Assembly: GCA_032622095.1 (NCBI GenBank)
Contig: CP136061.1
Coordinates: 61,569,127-61,633,126, forward strand
Source of the DNA: Siphonodentalium dalli
Taxonomy: Eukaryota > Mollusca > Scaphopoda > Gadilida > Siphonodentaliidae
DNA length: 64,000 bases
Direction: 5' to 3'
The notes below the pieces were generated by a model. That model did no database searches. It saw nothing but the letters and a program-made list of their open reading frames with translations, and had not been told where the DNA came from. The translations under genes were made by a program, and so were the position numbers. Shown here in pieces: positions 42,518-55,260 of the stretch; position 1 is the first letter of the stretch, and every line of letters starts with the position of its first letter.

Positions 42518-44640
42518 TGTGTGACATTTTTATCTTCTGTTAATTTCGATCATAACATAATTTATAAAATGAATTCAATGAAAATAGCTATGGTTTCTAT
42601 TTACTCTTGCCAATGGGAATTTCCTATCAAGATTCAGTTTCAATGAATTGAAGCGCGAAGAGAATTTCCAACTACTCCCCAATCCCCACATCTCTAAGAC
42701 ATATTTTACACTAAATATCAGAACAGTTTCAACCTATATAGTATTTCCACCTGACATTTCCAACTGTAGGTGATTCAGCCATTAAATTTGAAACTGCTGA
42801 AAATTTGGACCAAAGATTTGGTGAGGGGTGAGACACACCATTTCGCTCCCTTTCACCATGTCCCTACCTCCTTGTTAGGGAAACAATAGCATGAATAGAC
42901 TTCGAACAAAGCAAAATGTGTGGGATGCCCCACCGAAATATATTCAAAATCATCTGCCACTTTTGAGATTGTGAGAAGTTTTTAGATAATCGCCACACAA
43001 AATCTGAAAACAGACACTTTGGGCCACTAGAAGGTGGTAAAAGAAGCGTCATCATTTTGACACTCTCAGAGTTGTGGTCTGATTTCTGTCAAATAAGCCA
43101 TGGGATGAATAGTGTTCTTCATCACACTCTATTTTGGTCGAAATCGCCCCATGTGTACAGTTCACCCCCCCCCCCCCCCCCCCCCCAGAATGTAGATACC
43201 GTCATGAATTACTCTGAGTACACCTGTAGAGATCATACTCCACCAGTTCATTTGAAGCTTGGGAATGTTTTAGATTTTCTAACAGGGAACAATATACTAT
43301 CAAAAACACGACGCAGGTAATAGATTTCTCTGTTAATACCTGTTCATTCATAATATACGTGTTTTATAATACTGTAGGTGAAGGTCCCGCTCGAGGTTAT
43401 ATCAATTTTGCTTTGTGTTAGTCACAATCATGGAATTTCTTGAGGGTAATCAAATCAATGATTATTGCACAATAAGTTCACAAAAGTCACCTAAATATTG
43501 TAATTTCAAGCTGGGACCACCCCCCTGCTATGAAATAATTTATTAAGGAACAGGTATTAACTAAGAAATATATTCCGTGCATTGTTTGTTAATGTCATAA
43601 AGTTCCCTGTCAGAACGGGGATGGGGAGGGGTGTTGGGGTAGTAAATCATTTGCAGGAAGGTATGCCATTTTCTGCATCTGGCAACTTATCGGTGCCACC
43701 ACACCAAAATTTGCATAAAAATTTATATATTTAGTCCCAATTTTTCTTACACCCCCCCCCCCAAATTTAACTAATTTTGGTATAAAACTCATTGATATCA
43801 CTCATCATATGGCAGAAATTATCATATTTATTTCAAACGACAGTTTAACCTGTTTCAGAGGCTGTTTTAATTGTCTCTCTCAACAAGCCCATTATCTAGT
43901 ATTATTTCATATCACCTTTGCTAGTCTACTGGAGCAAATTCTATTCTATACCAGACGTGGATATATACTCTAGGTGTTGTGAGAGTAACAGATCATCAGT
44001 TGATAGACATGCAGATAATTCACTGAATAGCTTGATGCACTGATGATATATTTTATCATAAGCTGTCAATTCACGAAATACTGTAATACAATTGGTTGTC
44101 AGTTAATTATCCATTAAAGTTCTCGATAACATTAATCAGTCGGTGGCTGGAGGTAACTCTTCCAGAAAGCACAGGTACGTGCGTGTTTGGCACGATGCTA
44201 AAATTGTTGATTGCCATTGGGCAACCAATAAAAATTCTAAAAATGATGTTCTTCTTCAATTGGATGCAATGTGACAGGTGTTTGTTCCCAAACCATAATT
44301 GTTGAATGCAAGGATTGTATAAATTTTATGGAAATATGTTTTTTTGTATATTGCTCAAATCTAGTTTTAGTTTTGGACAATACTGAGATTAAATTAGAAG
44401 AAATAACTGCATACCCTTAATCGAAACAAGAGTTATTTATAAAATATGAATTATATGGAACAACTCTCATTGGAGGAATCATATGCATTTCTTTATTGAC
44501 AAAAGTTCATCCCGAATAAAGGAGGAAATATTTACAATTGTGTACATTTCAGACATTGTGTTTTCTGTAACAGTATACAATCAACATGTTTAGAATTTTC
44601 GAAAATATATGTTGAATTCTGCATTATTTCAGAGAACAAA
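42518..44640. other. Unassigned intergenic sequence with a C homopolymer
   Basis: A run of about 24 C occurs at 43,165-43,188 and a run of 10 C near 43,752. Homopolymers this long are prone to sequencing and assembly length errors. No gene, RNA or repeat termini were recognised in the rest. Confidence 0.5.
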
Positions 44641-44644
44641 GTGC

Positions 44645-47575
44645 CTGGGTACTCATGTATTAGCCTGGGTACTCACGTATTAGCCTGGGTACTCCTTATT
44701 AGCATGGGTACTCTTGTATTAGCCTGGGGTACTCTTGTATTAGCCTGGGTACTCACGTATTAGCCTGGGTACTCATGTATTAGCCAGCTGGGTACTCTCT
44801 TATTAGCCTGGGTAATCATTTATTAGCCTGGGTACTCATTTATTAGCCTGGGTACTCACATATTAGCCTGGGTGATCACTTATTAGCCTGGATACTCACT
44901 TATTAGCCTGGGTACTCACATATTAGCCTGGATGATCACTTATTAGCCTGGATACTCACTTATTAGCCTGGATACTCACGTATTAGCCTGGATACTCACT
45001 TATTAGCCTGGATACTCACTTATTAGCTTGGATACTCACTTATTAGCCTGGATACTCACGTATTAGCCTGGATACTCACTTATTAGCCTGGGTACTCACT
45101 TATTAGCCTGGATACTCACTTATTAGCCTGGGTACTCACTTATTAGCTTGGATACTCCCTTATTAGCTTGGATACTCACTTATTAGCTTGAATACTCACT
45201 TATTAGCCTGAGTACTCACTTATTAGCCTGGATACTCACTTATTAGCCTGGGTACTCACTTATTAGCCTGGATACTCACTTATTAGCCTGGATACTCACG
45301 TATTAGCCTGGGTACTCACTTATTAGCCTGGGTACTCACATATTAGCCTGGGTACTCACTTATTAGTCTGAGTACTCACTTATTAGCTTGGGTACTCACT
45401 TATTAGTCTGGGTACTCACTTATTAGCTTCGGTACTCACTTATTAGCCTGGGTACTCACATATTAGCCTGGGTACTCACTTATTAGCCTGGGTACTCACA
45501 TAATAGCATTGGTACTCACTTATTAGCCTGGATACTCACTTATTAGCCTCGATACTCACTTATTAGCCTGTGTTCTCACTTATTAGCCTGTGTACTAACT
45601 TATTAGCCTGGGTACTCACTTATGAGCCTGTGTACTCACTTATTAGCCTGGGTGCTCACCTATTAGCCTGGGTAATCACTTATTAGCCTGGATACTCACT
45701 TATTAGCCTGGGTACTCACATATTAGCCTGGGTACTCACTTATTAGCCTGGGTACTCACATAATAGCATTGGTACTCACTTATTAGCCTGGATACTCACT
45801 TATTAGCCTCGATACTCACTTATTAGCATGTGTTCTCACTTATTAGCCTGTGTACTAACTTATTAGCCTGGGTACTCACTTATGAGCCTGTGTACTCACT
45901 TATTAGCCTGGGTGCTCACCTATTAGCCTGGGTAATCACTTATTAGCCTGGATACTCACTTATTAGCCTGGGTACTCACTTATTAGCCTGGGTAATCACT
46001 TATTAGCCTGGATACTCACGTGTTAGCCTGGATACTCACTTATTAGCATGGATACTCACTTATTAGCCTGGATACTCACTTATTAGCCTGGGTGCTCACT
46101 TATTAGCCTGGATACTCACTTATTAGCATGGTGCTCACTTATTAGCCTGTATACTCACGTATTAGCCTGGATACTCACTTATTAGCCTGAATACTCAATT
46201 ATTAGCCTGGATACTCACGTATTATCCTGGATACTCACTTATTAGCGTGGATACTCACTTATTATCCTGGGTACTCACTTACTAGCATGGATACTCACTT
46301 ATTAGCCTGGGTACTCACTTATTAGCCTGGATACTCACTTATTAGCCTGGGTACTCAATTATTAGCATGGATACTCACTTATTAGCATGGGTACTCACTT
46401 ATTAGCCTGGATACTCACGTATTAGCCTGGATACTCACTTATTAGCCTGTGTACTCACTTATTAGCATGGATACTCACTTATTAGCATGGGTACTCACTT
46501 ATTAGCCTGGATACTCACTTATTAGCATGGATACTCACTTATTAGCCTGGATACTCACTTATTAGCCTGGGTAATCACTTATTAGCCTGTACACTCGCGT
46601 ATTAGCCTGGGTGATCACTTATTAGCCTGGGTAATCACTTATTAGCCTGGATACTCACTTATTAGCATGGGTACTCACTTATTAGACTGGGTAATCACTT
46701 ATTAGCCTGGGTGCTCACCTATTAGCATGGGTACTCACTTATTAGCCTGGGTAATCACTTATTAGCCTGGATACTCATTTATTAGCCTGGATACTCACTT
46801 ATTAGCCTGGGTAATCACTTATTAGCCTGGATACTCACTTATTAGCCTGGATACTCACTTATTAGCCTGGATACTCTCGTATTAGCCTGGATACTCACTT
46901 ATTAGCCTGGATACTCACTTATTAGCCTGGGTACTCACTTATTAGCATGGATACTCACTTATTAGCATGGGTACTCACTTATTAGCCTGGATACTCACTT
47001 ATTAGCCTGGGTAATCACTTATTAGCCTGGATACTCGCTTATTAGCCTGGGTGATCACTTATTAGCCTGGGTAATCACTTATTAGCCTGGATACTCACTT
47101 ATTAGCATGGGTACTCACTTATTAGACTGGGTAATCACTTATTAGCCTGGGTGCTCACCTATTAGCATGGGTAATCACTTATTAGCCTGGATACTCACTT
47201 ATTAGCCTGGATACTCACTTATTAGCCTGGGTAATCATTTATTAGCCTGGATACTCACTTATTAGCTGGATACTCACTTATTAGCCTGGGTAATCACTTA
47301 TTAGCCTGGGTAATCACTTATTAGCCTGGGTACTCACTTATTAGCCTGGATACTCACTTATTAGCCTGGGTACTCACTTATTAGACTGTGTACTCACTTA
47401 TTAGACTGGGTAATCACTTATTAGCCTGGATACTCACGTATTAGCCTGGATACTCACGTATTAGCCTGGGTACTCACTTATTAGCCTGGATACTCGTGTA
47501 TTAGCCTGGGTACTCACTTATTAGACTGGATACTCATTTATTAGACTGGGTACTCACGTATTAGCATGGGTTCTC
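44645..47575. repeat. 20-bp satellite array, about 146 units
   Basis: Head-to-tail 20-bp units of consensus tattagcctgggtactcact for 2.9 kb. The main variants are gggtactc/ggatactc, ggtaatc, gcatgg and agactgg. Irregular units of 21-24 bp occur near the left end (44,720, 44,783), and single-base deletions shift the phase near 46,131 and 47,267. Blocks of 9-10 units are duplicated (see findings). No CENP-B-like box or open frame is evident. Confidence 0.97.
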
Positions 47576-47852
47576 AACACACACCGTGATTCTTATATAT
47601 TAATTACATGCAATGACTCTCGATGGCGAAATCATTTGTGATTAGTTTATCGATGATAGTTACGTCCCGAATCGAGATTTAACTATTTACAATTGAGCGC
47701 AGTTCAGACGATGTTTTCTATGGAGTTGTGCGGTCGATTTGCTTGAATTTTTCGGCGATGTTAGTAGAATGTTACATTTCGCCAGTTGGCATATCGTCCG
47801 AATACCAACTTAGCAATTTCAGGCACCCAAAAACAAGTACATAATATGTTTT
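47574..47852. mobile_element. Family 3 repeat, copy 3 (left-truncated)
   Basis: Starts at 'caacacacaccgtgattctt', the point reached about 115 bp into copies 1 and 2, and continues to 'acaagtacataatatgtttt'. The truncation point coincides with the last unit of the 20-bp array. Confidence 0.8.
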
Positions 47853-47855
47853 TAA

Positions 47856-49294
47856 ATGAAAATATCAATGACACTGTAGCTCAACTTGGAAAGGGAATAA
47901 TTTCATGTGTTACAGTCAATGGAGCGATTAGGAATGCGGGAAGTTGAAATGTCTAAGTAATACTTGATTATCAACACGACGAGATATATCAAATAAAACC
48001 CCAAGATGGTTGCTGGCGGCTATGTTTTCCAATGAAATTCAAAAACATTTGACAGCTTTCATCTAGTATAGATCAATATTAAGATCAATATGACGTTTGG
48101 TGATGGTCGGATGAGAGATGTGGACTTGTAGGGTGTGCCAAAGGATTTAGTCATGCAAAGAGTAAATTCCAAGATGGCTGCCAGCGGACATGTTTTATGG
48201 CCGAATGACCCCGAAATGACTCGTTCCCATCTACATGTCAATATTAACACCCTTACAAATTTCATGATGATCAGACGAACATTTTTTTTTTGCCGAATGA
48301 CGCCAAAATGACTCGTTCCCATCTACACGTCAATGTCAAGAGCCATGACAAATTTCGTAATGATCCGACCAAAGGTACGACTTGTAGCCCGTGCCAAAGG
48401 ATTTAGTCATGCAAAGACATCGGGGTCATTTCATTTCATAATGATCCGACCAAACGTACGACTTAGACCCCGTGCCAAAGGATTTAGTCATGCAAAGAAT
48501 AATTTGTCACGGCTCTTGACATTCCGGCCTGTAGCCCGTTCTAATAGATTGAATTTTGAAAAGAGTAATTTGCCATGGCTCTTGACATTCCAGGCAATTT
48601 CCGCCATGTAGCTCGTGCTAATGGATTGAATTTTGAAATCCAAGATGGCCGCTGGCGGACATGTTTTTTTGTGAATGACCCCATCCAAGATGGCTGCCAG
48701 TGGCCATATTTTATGGTCGAATGACCCCAAAATGACTCCGTTTATTGACCGAACCACCCGAAAATGACTCGTTCCCATCTGCATGTCAATATTAACATCC
48801 ATGACAAATTTCATGATGATCCGACCGAAGTGTACCGACATGTGGCCTGTGTCAAAGGATTTAGTCATACAAAGAGTAAAATCCAAGATGGCTGCCGGCG
48901 GCCATGTTTTATGGGCGAATGGCCCAAAATGATTCGTTCCCACGACAAATTTCATTATGATCAGACGAACATTCCGGCCTGTAGCCCGTGCTAATGGATT
49001 GAGTTTTGAAATCGTAGATGGCCGCTGGCGGCCATGTTTTTTTGCCGAATGACCCCAAAATGACTCGTTCCCATTCACATGTCAATATGAACATCCATCA
49101 AAATGTTTCGATGACCAGATTAACTGTACGGCCTGTAGCCAGTGAAAATGGATTGAATTTTGAAATCCAAGATGACCGCTGGCGGCCATGTTTTTTTATG
49201 CCGAATGACCCCAAAATGACTCGTTCCCATCTACATGTCAATGTCAACAGCCACGACAAATTTCATAATGATCCGACCTGTAGTAAAGTTGAGC
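47856..49294. mobile_element. TAGCTCAACTTTAC element, copy 3, inverted
   Basis: 'aatatcaatgacactgtagc' + tcaacttgg at the left and tagtaaagttgagc at the right: the complement of copies 1 and 2. Internal units (gactcgttcccatctacatg, aagatggccgctggcggcca) are fewer, more diverged and partly scrambled, so this copy is older or rearranged. Confidence 0.8.
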
Positions 49295-51360
49295 AAAAAA
49301 GGCATGAACTGTTAAGGGCATGTACAAATCCACTCCCTAAAAAGAATCCCACTGTCGCCATGTGACTGGAAATAAACATAGGTTATAGGCTTATACAAAT
49401 AATAATATCTCCGTAACCAAAAGGTCGTGTATATAAAACAAGATTCCCTGGTCATAGTTAACAAGAAGTTGCCACTTTTCGCCGCATGCGGTGGAAAGCG
49501 AGGGAGTATAAACACGACTCGTGCCCCGACAAGACTGACACGGAACGGACGACCCCATGTAGAGAGTAGATCGAACGGGAATGTATCAGTCAGCATTAGA
49601 TTACTTACGATATCAACTAACCAATTGTTTGCCGAAGAAGTATGTAATTATATTCAACCAAAAAGTGCCAGAAACAAATAAGCGGGGAGGGACTGGACAT
49701 TAGTCTGGGCTAATAACCCTAGACGTATATGTTATTAACTGACGGGCACGCGACCAGCTACTCGTTCATGGGGGTGGTAATAGCACGGCGCCACCCATAA
49801 TCAACGGTTCAATCACGGTTCTAAGCCAGAGATATACTCCCAGACAATGAACGGAATGTAATTATTCTGCTGGAAATTGTTATCTTACTCGGAACGGCCT
49901 GGTCGACACCGGATGGTGTTGGATTGCACGTAATGAGCCTAAACTAACGCCCACGCAGTGACTACAAACGAGATTGATACTTCTGTAATTACATGTACTC
50001 TGAGCTCAGACCCCCGGAATGTGACTTGGAATTGTGGTGTGCACGGGTCCTATACTAAAAGCAGTTCGCACCTGACGCATCCCTCCAGATGTCCGAGCGA
50101 GATGCAATATCGTGCAGAAAGTACCAGTATGTGCCAAAGTTTCAATCCCCAAGTCGATAGATTGAACTGAAACGGCACTTGTTATATTCTGCTGACACTG
50201 ATTTCATAACCAGACATGAAAAGAAACATGTGCATACTTGAAACCTTCCCTTGTGAGTATGCCTTGTTACTTACCATGCACAACTCTAACCTATATATAC
50301 CAGATTAATTAATGACTAGAACTATTATGTCAAAGTCAGTATGGTTGTTCTATTTATTTTGAAGAACAAAAATGAATAACCGAATTGTTCGGAAACAAGT
50401 CAACTTTGATAGAACATATATATCGCGTATGTCATAAATTTCAAGCTAGATAAAAGGTCATCACGGTCTATGCATCCTTGTCAGGGTGATATAATGGATG
50501 GGCAAGACTGAGAATCTAAATTGAAATAATTTCTTGTAAAGTGTCATGTTCGATTATGCATGATCATAGAAACAAATCAGTAAGCTACTAGTAGGTGCAT
50601 ACTAGTAGGCCAGTAATTGAACTCTACGCATGCTGTCCCTGGCTTATAGTATATATTGGTATGTTATAAAGTGGCATATATGTGGCAGAGTTACTGCATA
50701 TATACGTGCTGTGCATGTGTAGCTAACAGTTACAATGAAATAAGACGAAAGGTATACAAATTTCACCAAAATATTGATACACATGCAAAATGTACAAGGG
50801 GAATATTCGCTCAAATGACGGCAATTTTATCCGCCATTTTGAATCGACCCATATATAACTAACGGGTTTTCCAGTTTTGCGTAATATCCAAATTGACTTA
50901 TATTCACATATTTGGGTGTTTTTAATACATAATGCAATATTTTGGACTCTATCAGCCCACTATAGTGTCTCCTAGCTGTTGACATGTGGTTTATCAAAAT
51001 ATGTTTATTTTGTTTATATAGCGTTTCCATAGCAACTTACCACTTTATGTTGTGACAGCAGCACAGAACGAAAGATACATATTCTAGTTTCAAATGATCG
51101 ATATGTTTTCGTGTGTAAAAAAAAATCTTTAACATTCTGGTCAGGACTGCTCCTCTATAGATCCAAATGTGACTCAAAGTTAGAGAGTACAACAGTACAT
51201 GTCTGTTTCCATGGTAACCTTGCTGATATAATCAGACCCCGACACGACCATAATTAGCAGACTATGGCTAAACAAATATTTAGATCACAAAATGCACGAT
51301 TTCTCCAATTTTACTACCTTATGACGTCTAGTGCATCTATAGATACCTGTACATTTTCCA
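49295..51360. other. Unassigned intergenic sequence
   Basis: Less AT-rich around 49,480-50,170, where overlapping open frames exist on both strands (84 and 94 codons) with no recognisable domain. I could not find splice-consistent exons or transposon termini. It could hide an exon of an unknown gene. Confidence 0.35.
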
Positions 51361-51369
51361 AAAAAATAA

Positions 51370-51600
51370 CGATTCCAATAAATGCGGGCTGCAGGGTGTG
51401 CCGATGGATTCAAATCGGAAACCCAAGATGGCTGCTGGCGGCCATGTTTTTAACGAATTTCTAACAAAATTGATGGGCCCCCCATCTAGAGGTCGCCCCA
51501 AAAATTCACAAGAAGTTTGGTGACGATAGGAAGAGAGACCTGTAGGGTATGCTAAACGAAATTATTGACGGACCCACGGACGACAGACACAACCCCATGG
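51370..51600. mobile_element. Fragment related to the 163-bp-repeat element
   Basis: gcgggctgcagggtgtgccg, 'aagatggctgctggcggcca' and ctagaggtcgcccc, in the order of the elements at 34,743-35,170, ending 'attattgacggacccacgg'. Both termini are missing. Confidence 0.55.
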
Positions 51601-51930
51601 AAATAGCTAAACTTACGAAGAGGCACAAGAAGGGACAAATTCCGAAACCAAAGACCGAGGTAATTTGAATTTGCGTTTTACAAAATTTATGCCAAATACA
51701 CCATTGTCGTCTCCGCCTTGGTGTAGTAATTTAAATTACGACCTGTACAACAATCATCCATAACTCAGTTTTATATTCAGCCAAATGCACCATTGTCTCC
51801 ACCTTAAACTACGACTTGTACTAAAACCGTTGCTCACTTTTTACATTACACGTATACCATGCATCCGCTTACTGCCAATCTAGGTTCTCATTGTTAGTTT
51901 GTATTACCTATATATGTAGCTTGAATGTAG

Positions 51931-52512
51931 ACATGGGAGTAACATCGGCGAGATGTACGAAGCTTGTTTATTATAAACATGTGTAAACAAGTATTTATAC
52001 ACAAGCAAAACTTGTTCATTCTTTTGCGACGACAAGACATTGCCGATGCATGTATCCTCATGTCGCGTTTTTGGGCGATCGGTCGTCCCTATAAGTTGAC
52101 CAAAAAATCGTCGTTTTATCTGGTTTTATAGGCATATACACGCCGTCAGCGTGTTGTTAGAATGCAGTGTCGTTTTCATTGACTGTATATAGGTTCTATG
52201 TAACTATACCACATAATGTGCAATATCCAATATTAAAAAAGCGTATATTTTCGCCATTGACCAATTTTCATGAAATGTGCCCCAACAGCAACATCGATTC
52301 GGCAATACAAACTGTTAATCGCCAATCTAAGACCCAATGTTAGCAAATTATGATCATATCAAACATTCACGCCATGTAACAGACAACGGCTGCGCGCACA
52401 ATGTATATGCACACGCAATACCTCGTGTGGATTTCTTGAGTATATGCCACGGATCCACGCGTGAGTATAATATATGCAAGCTTCGTACATCTCGCCGCTA
52501 ATGTTTACACTA
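51931..52512. mobile_element. About 580-bp element with CGGCGAGATGTACGAAGCTTG ends
   Basis: Terminal inverted repeats 'cggcgagatgtacgaagctt' (51,947-51,966) and aagcttcgtacatctcgccg (52,478-52,497), extending outwards with weaker pairing to about 51,931 and 52,512. The interior is unique and non-coding. Target duplication not resolved; class unknown. Confidence 0.75.
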
Positions 52513-53850
52513 AACACCACCTTTAACTAAGTTCATGTTCTCTCGGTTACAGACACTCCGCTATTCAGAAATAGATCTTGTCCAAGTGCCAGTTTAAGGT
52601 CATATATACGAATGGTACGGGAATGTCGACCATCATTGAATGCTATATATAGGAGATTAATCGGCAATATCTCCACGAACCAATGCGCGATTGAAACCCG
52701 AGAGAGACAATTAATATATGAGGCAATGTACACATCGTGATCACGACACAGTGAACGGATGGCGTCTATATACGCTTTAGACGCATCATGAGTGTTGTCA
52801 CGGACTTCTACACTAAATCACCGCCGCATGAGTGCAGTCCTCACCCCAAAACCATAGACCTAATGGTTACAAACAACTAATTGGTTTCTATGGCCGAAAG
52901 TATTAACTATAACTCCTGCCGGCGATTGGTTAAGCCTATATATTCCATTTAATTCAGACTTACTAAAGTTATCATACAGAAACGAAAATTAAGTGCAAAT
53001 TCCAACAAAAAGGGCTGTATAACTCTGGTGAAATTCGAACTTGACCTGTATTTTGTGCTTGTAACCCCACATACCAAATTTCAGCCCATTCAGTTCAGAA
53101 TTACTAAAGTTATCACCCGGAAACGAAACAAGCGAAAGGACGGACGGACGTCCCGACGGACGTCTCGACATCCCAACGTCCCGACGGACGGATAAATAAC
53201 ATAATATGTCTTTTTTTTCAAAATGGGCGTATACAAATATCGCAATATTTTATTATATATAGGGTATGATTTTATTTCCCCGCTCAGAGAATTTTTCTAT
53301 AAGGACATAGCCAGATGCGTTCTGTCGTTCTGGGATGCCCAAGTTAGAATGTCCAGCTTCACTCACCAACTGTGCAATACATCGAGTCACTTACAGCACG
53401 AGAAGGAACTTGTAACTGCGTGCTATATATAGCATTCCTGTGTATGCATGAAAGCCACTACTGTCATGCAAGTCTTTGTCGACAAAAGTATGGACATCAT
53501 GACATGGCTACAAGAGGCCTTTGTTTGTTCAAGAATTCCATATGTAAATCCCAACAGCTTCACTCACCAACTGCGTTAATTGCAGTATAATAAGGAAGTT
53601 AATTACAGTTATCTGGGAACTGCGAGTTACATGTAATATCTTGCAACTATTAACTTTCAGCTCCATGCACGGTAGCTATTTTGCTTTTTTAAAACATATT
53701 TTAATGTAAATTCATTACAACGGGATTGGGGTACAAGTTTTAACAACTTACAATGACCCCGCTCCCAGATACAATATATATATATATGGATTTAACAAGA
53801 TGACAGAGAAAATATACATGATGAGGTTGCAAATTTGGTCTACAAAAGAG
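52513..53850. other. Intergenic sequence with a GGACGGACG repeat end
   Basis: 52,985-53,200 carries 'aaccccacataccaaatttc' and ends in repeated gacggacg motifs (53,138-53,190), the look of the terminus of an unclassified dispersed repeat. Otherwise nothing recognised. Confidence 0.4.
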
Positions 53851-53852
53851 AA

Positions 53853-53856
<4 letters not shown>

Positions 53857-53923
<67 letters not shown>

Positions 53924-53947
53924 CTCTCTCTCTCTCTCTCTCTCTCC
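53857..53947. repeat. (TC)n microsatellite
   Basis: About 45 ct dinucleotides with two interruptions (cccctc at 53,921; tccctc at 53,945). The opposite-strand E/R-repeat frame through it is an artefact. Confidence 0.98.
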
Positions 53948-54798
53948 CTCCATGCATGGAAATAGAAACTGAGAAATAGTGGCCTTTGTTTGGAGGGTAT
54001 TATGTGCTATATGTTTACATTTGTTGCATTTGTTTGGTCCGTAGTTTTAATGTAGTCAGACAATTATTTATTCAGTATCAGTATCAGTATTGTCCGGTTC
54101 AAAACGCTTTGTTGCAGCTATATATATATATGCCTGAACAATGCGGAACATCTTTTCATTTCTTGATGGAGTTTCACTTGAGTTTCCCCAAAGTAATTGC
54201 TTGTAATTGTTAATTTTAAAGTTGAGGTCGTAGATCCAGTTTACGGTATAGTTCTAACCTTTGTACATTATATAGGGGGCAATTTAGGAAAAAATGCATA
54301 TCACTTTCATATTCGTATCCACATTTACAGTTTGGGGTATCTGCTATATAATTTTCGAACATATCTAAGCGGAGATCACTGCAGGAGTTTCTTATCCTAC
54401 AGTGGAAAATACTATATTTTCGGTTTCCTGATTCAAAATATTTAGGCGGCTTTCTGGTGGGTTCTATCATATTTAGGTTATCCTTAAAATCGAGAAGATT
54501 TTCAGCATCCGTTATATATGTGGGTAGTTTGTTCCATGAAGTTACAACGAAGGGGAAGAATGATTGCTTAAAATGTTCAGTTCTACTATAATATGAATGG
54601 AATCTGCCTGGGTTTCGCATGTTATAGCTGGAGACTTGTACCGAGCGTGGTGGGAGTAAGCAAGATAAATAATATGGAGTTTCGTTATTTATAATTTTGA
54701 ACATAGTTTGTAATTGGTGCTTCTCTGGTGGAGCCCTGTAACTATTCTAGCGGCATCAACGTGAATCCGGTCAAGTTTATTTAGTAAATATGCCGGCG

Positions 54799-55260
54799 TA
54801 TGGGAAGCCAAATTGGCATTTAATAAATAATTGAGCTTAAGCGCAATAAAGAATCCCTTATTGCGCTTAAGCGCAATAAGTGAAGATCTAATTGCGCTTA
54901 AGCGCAATAAGGAATATCTTATTGCGCTTAAGCAATCTCTTATTGCACTTAAGCGCAATAAGGAATATTATTATTGCGCTTAAGCGCAATTAGATCTTCC
55001 GTTATTGTGCTTAAGCGCAATAAGTGATTCCTTATTGCGCTTAAGCGCAATAAGAATATTCCTTATTGCACTTAAGTGCAATAAGAGTTTCCTTGCGCAA
55101 TAAGAGATTCCTTATTGCGCTTAAGTGCAATAAGGAATAGGCATGCGCAATAAGGAATTTTCTTATTGCGCTTAAGCGCAATGAGTGCTTAAGCGCATTA
55201 AGGGATTCCTTGTTGCGCTTAAGCTCAATTATTTATTAAATGTCAATTTGGCTTCCCATA
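54799..55260. mobile_element. 462-bp MITE inside the LINE, with 6-bp target duplication and palindrome array
   Basis: Terminal inverted repeats TATGGGAAGCCAAATTG...gagcttaagcgcaa of about 47 bp at both ends, one mismatch near the start. Flanked by CCGGCG at 54,793-54,798 and 55,261-55,266. Removing the element and one CCGGCG restores the LINE frame (VIWENTPAYLLNKLDR). Between the terminal repeats are about 13 palindromic units centred on CTTAAG. The family is not assigned. Confidence 0.92.
54832..55230. repeat. Array of ATTGCGCTTAAGCGCAAT palindromes
   Basis: About 13 copies of a self-complementary 16-20-bp unit around CTTAAG, separated by short spacers (ggaatatct, tgaagatcta, gattcc). Some spacers are themselves mirrored (tgaagatctaatt / aattagatcttccg), so larger hairpins can form across several units. 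Units with cacttaagtg changed both arms together. Confidence 0.93.

Noticed and set aside
44645-47575. CRISPR-like array
   Set aside because: Units are 20 bp directly abutting, with no unique spacers; it is a eukaryotic tandem satellite.
49312-49681. Overlapping 84- and 94-codon frames on opposite strands
   Set aside because: Mutually overlapping, no recognisable domain, no splice partners; left as unassigned sequence.
53748-53957. Arg/Glu-repeat protein frame on the minus strand
   Set aside because: Translation of the (TC)n microsatellite.
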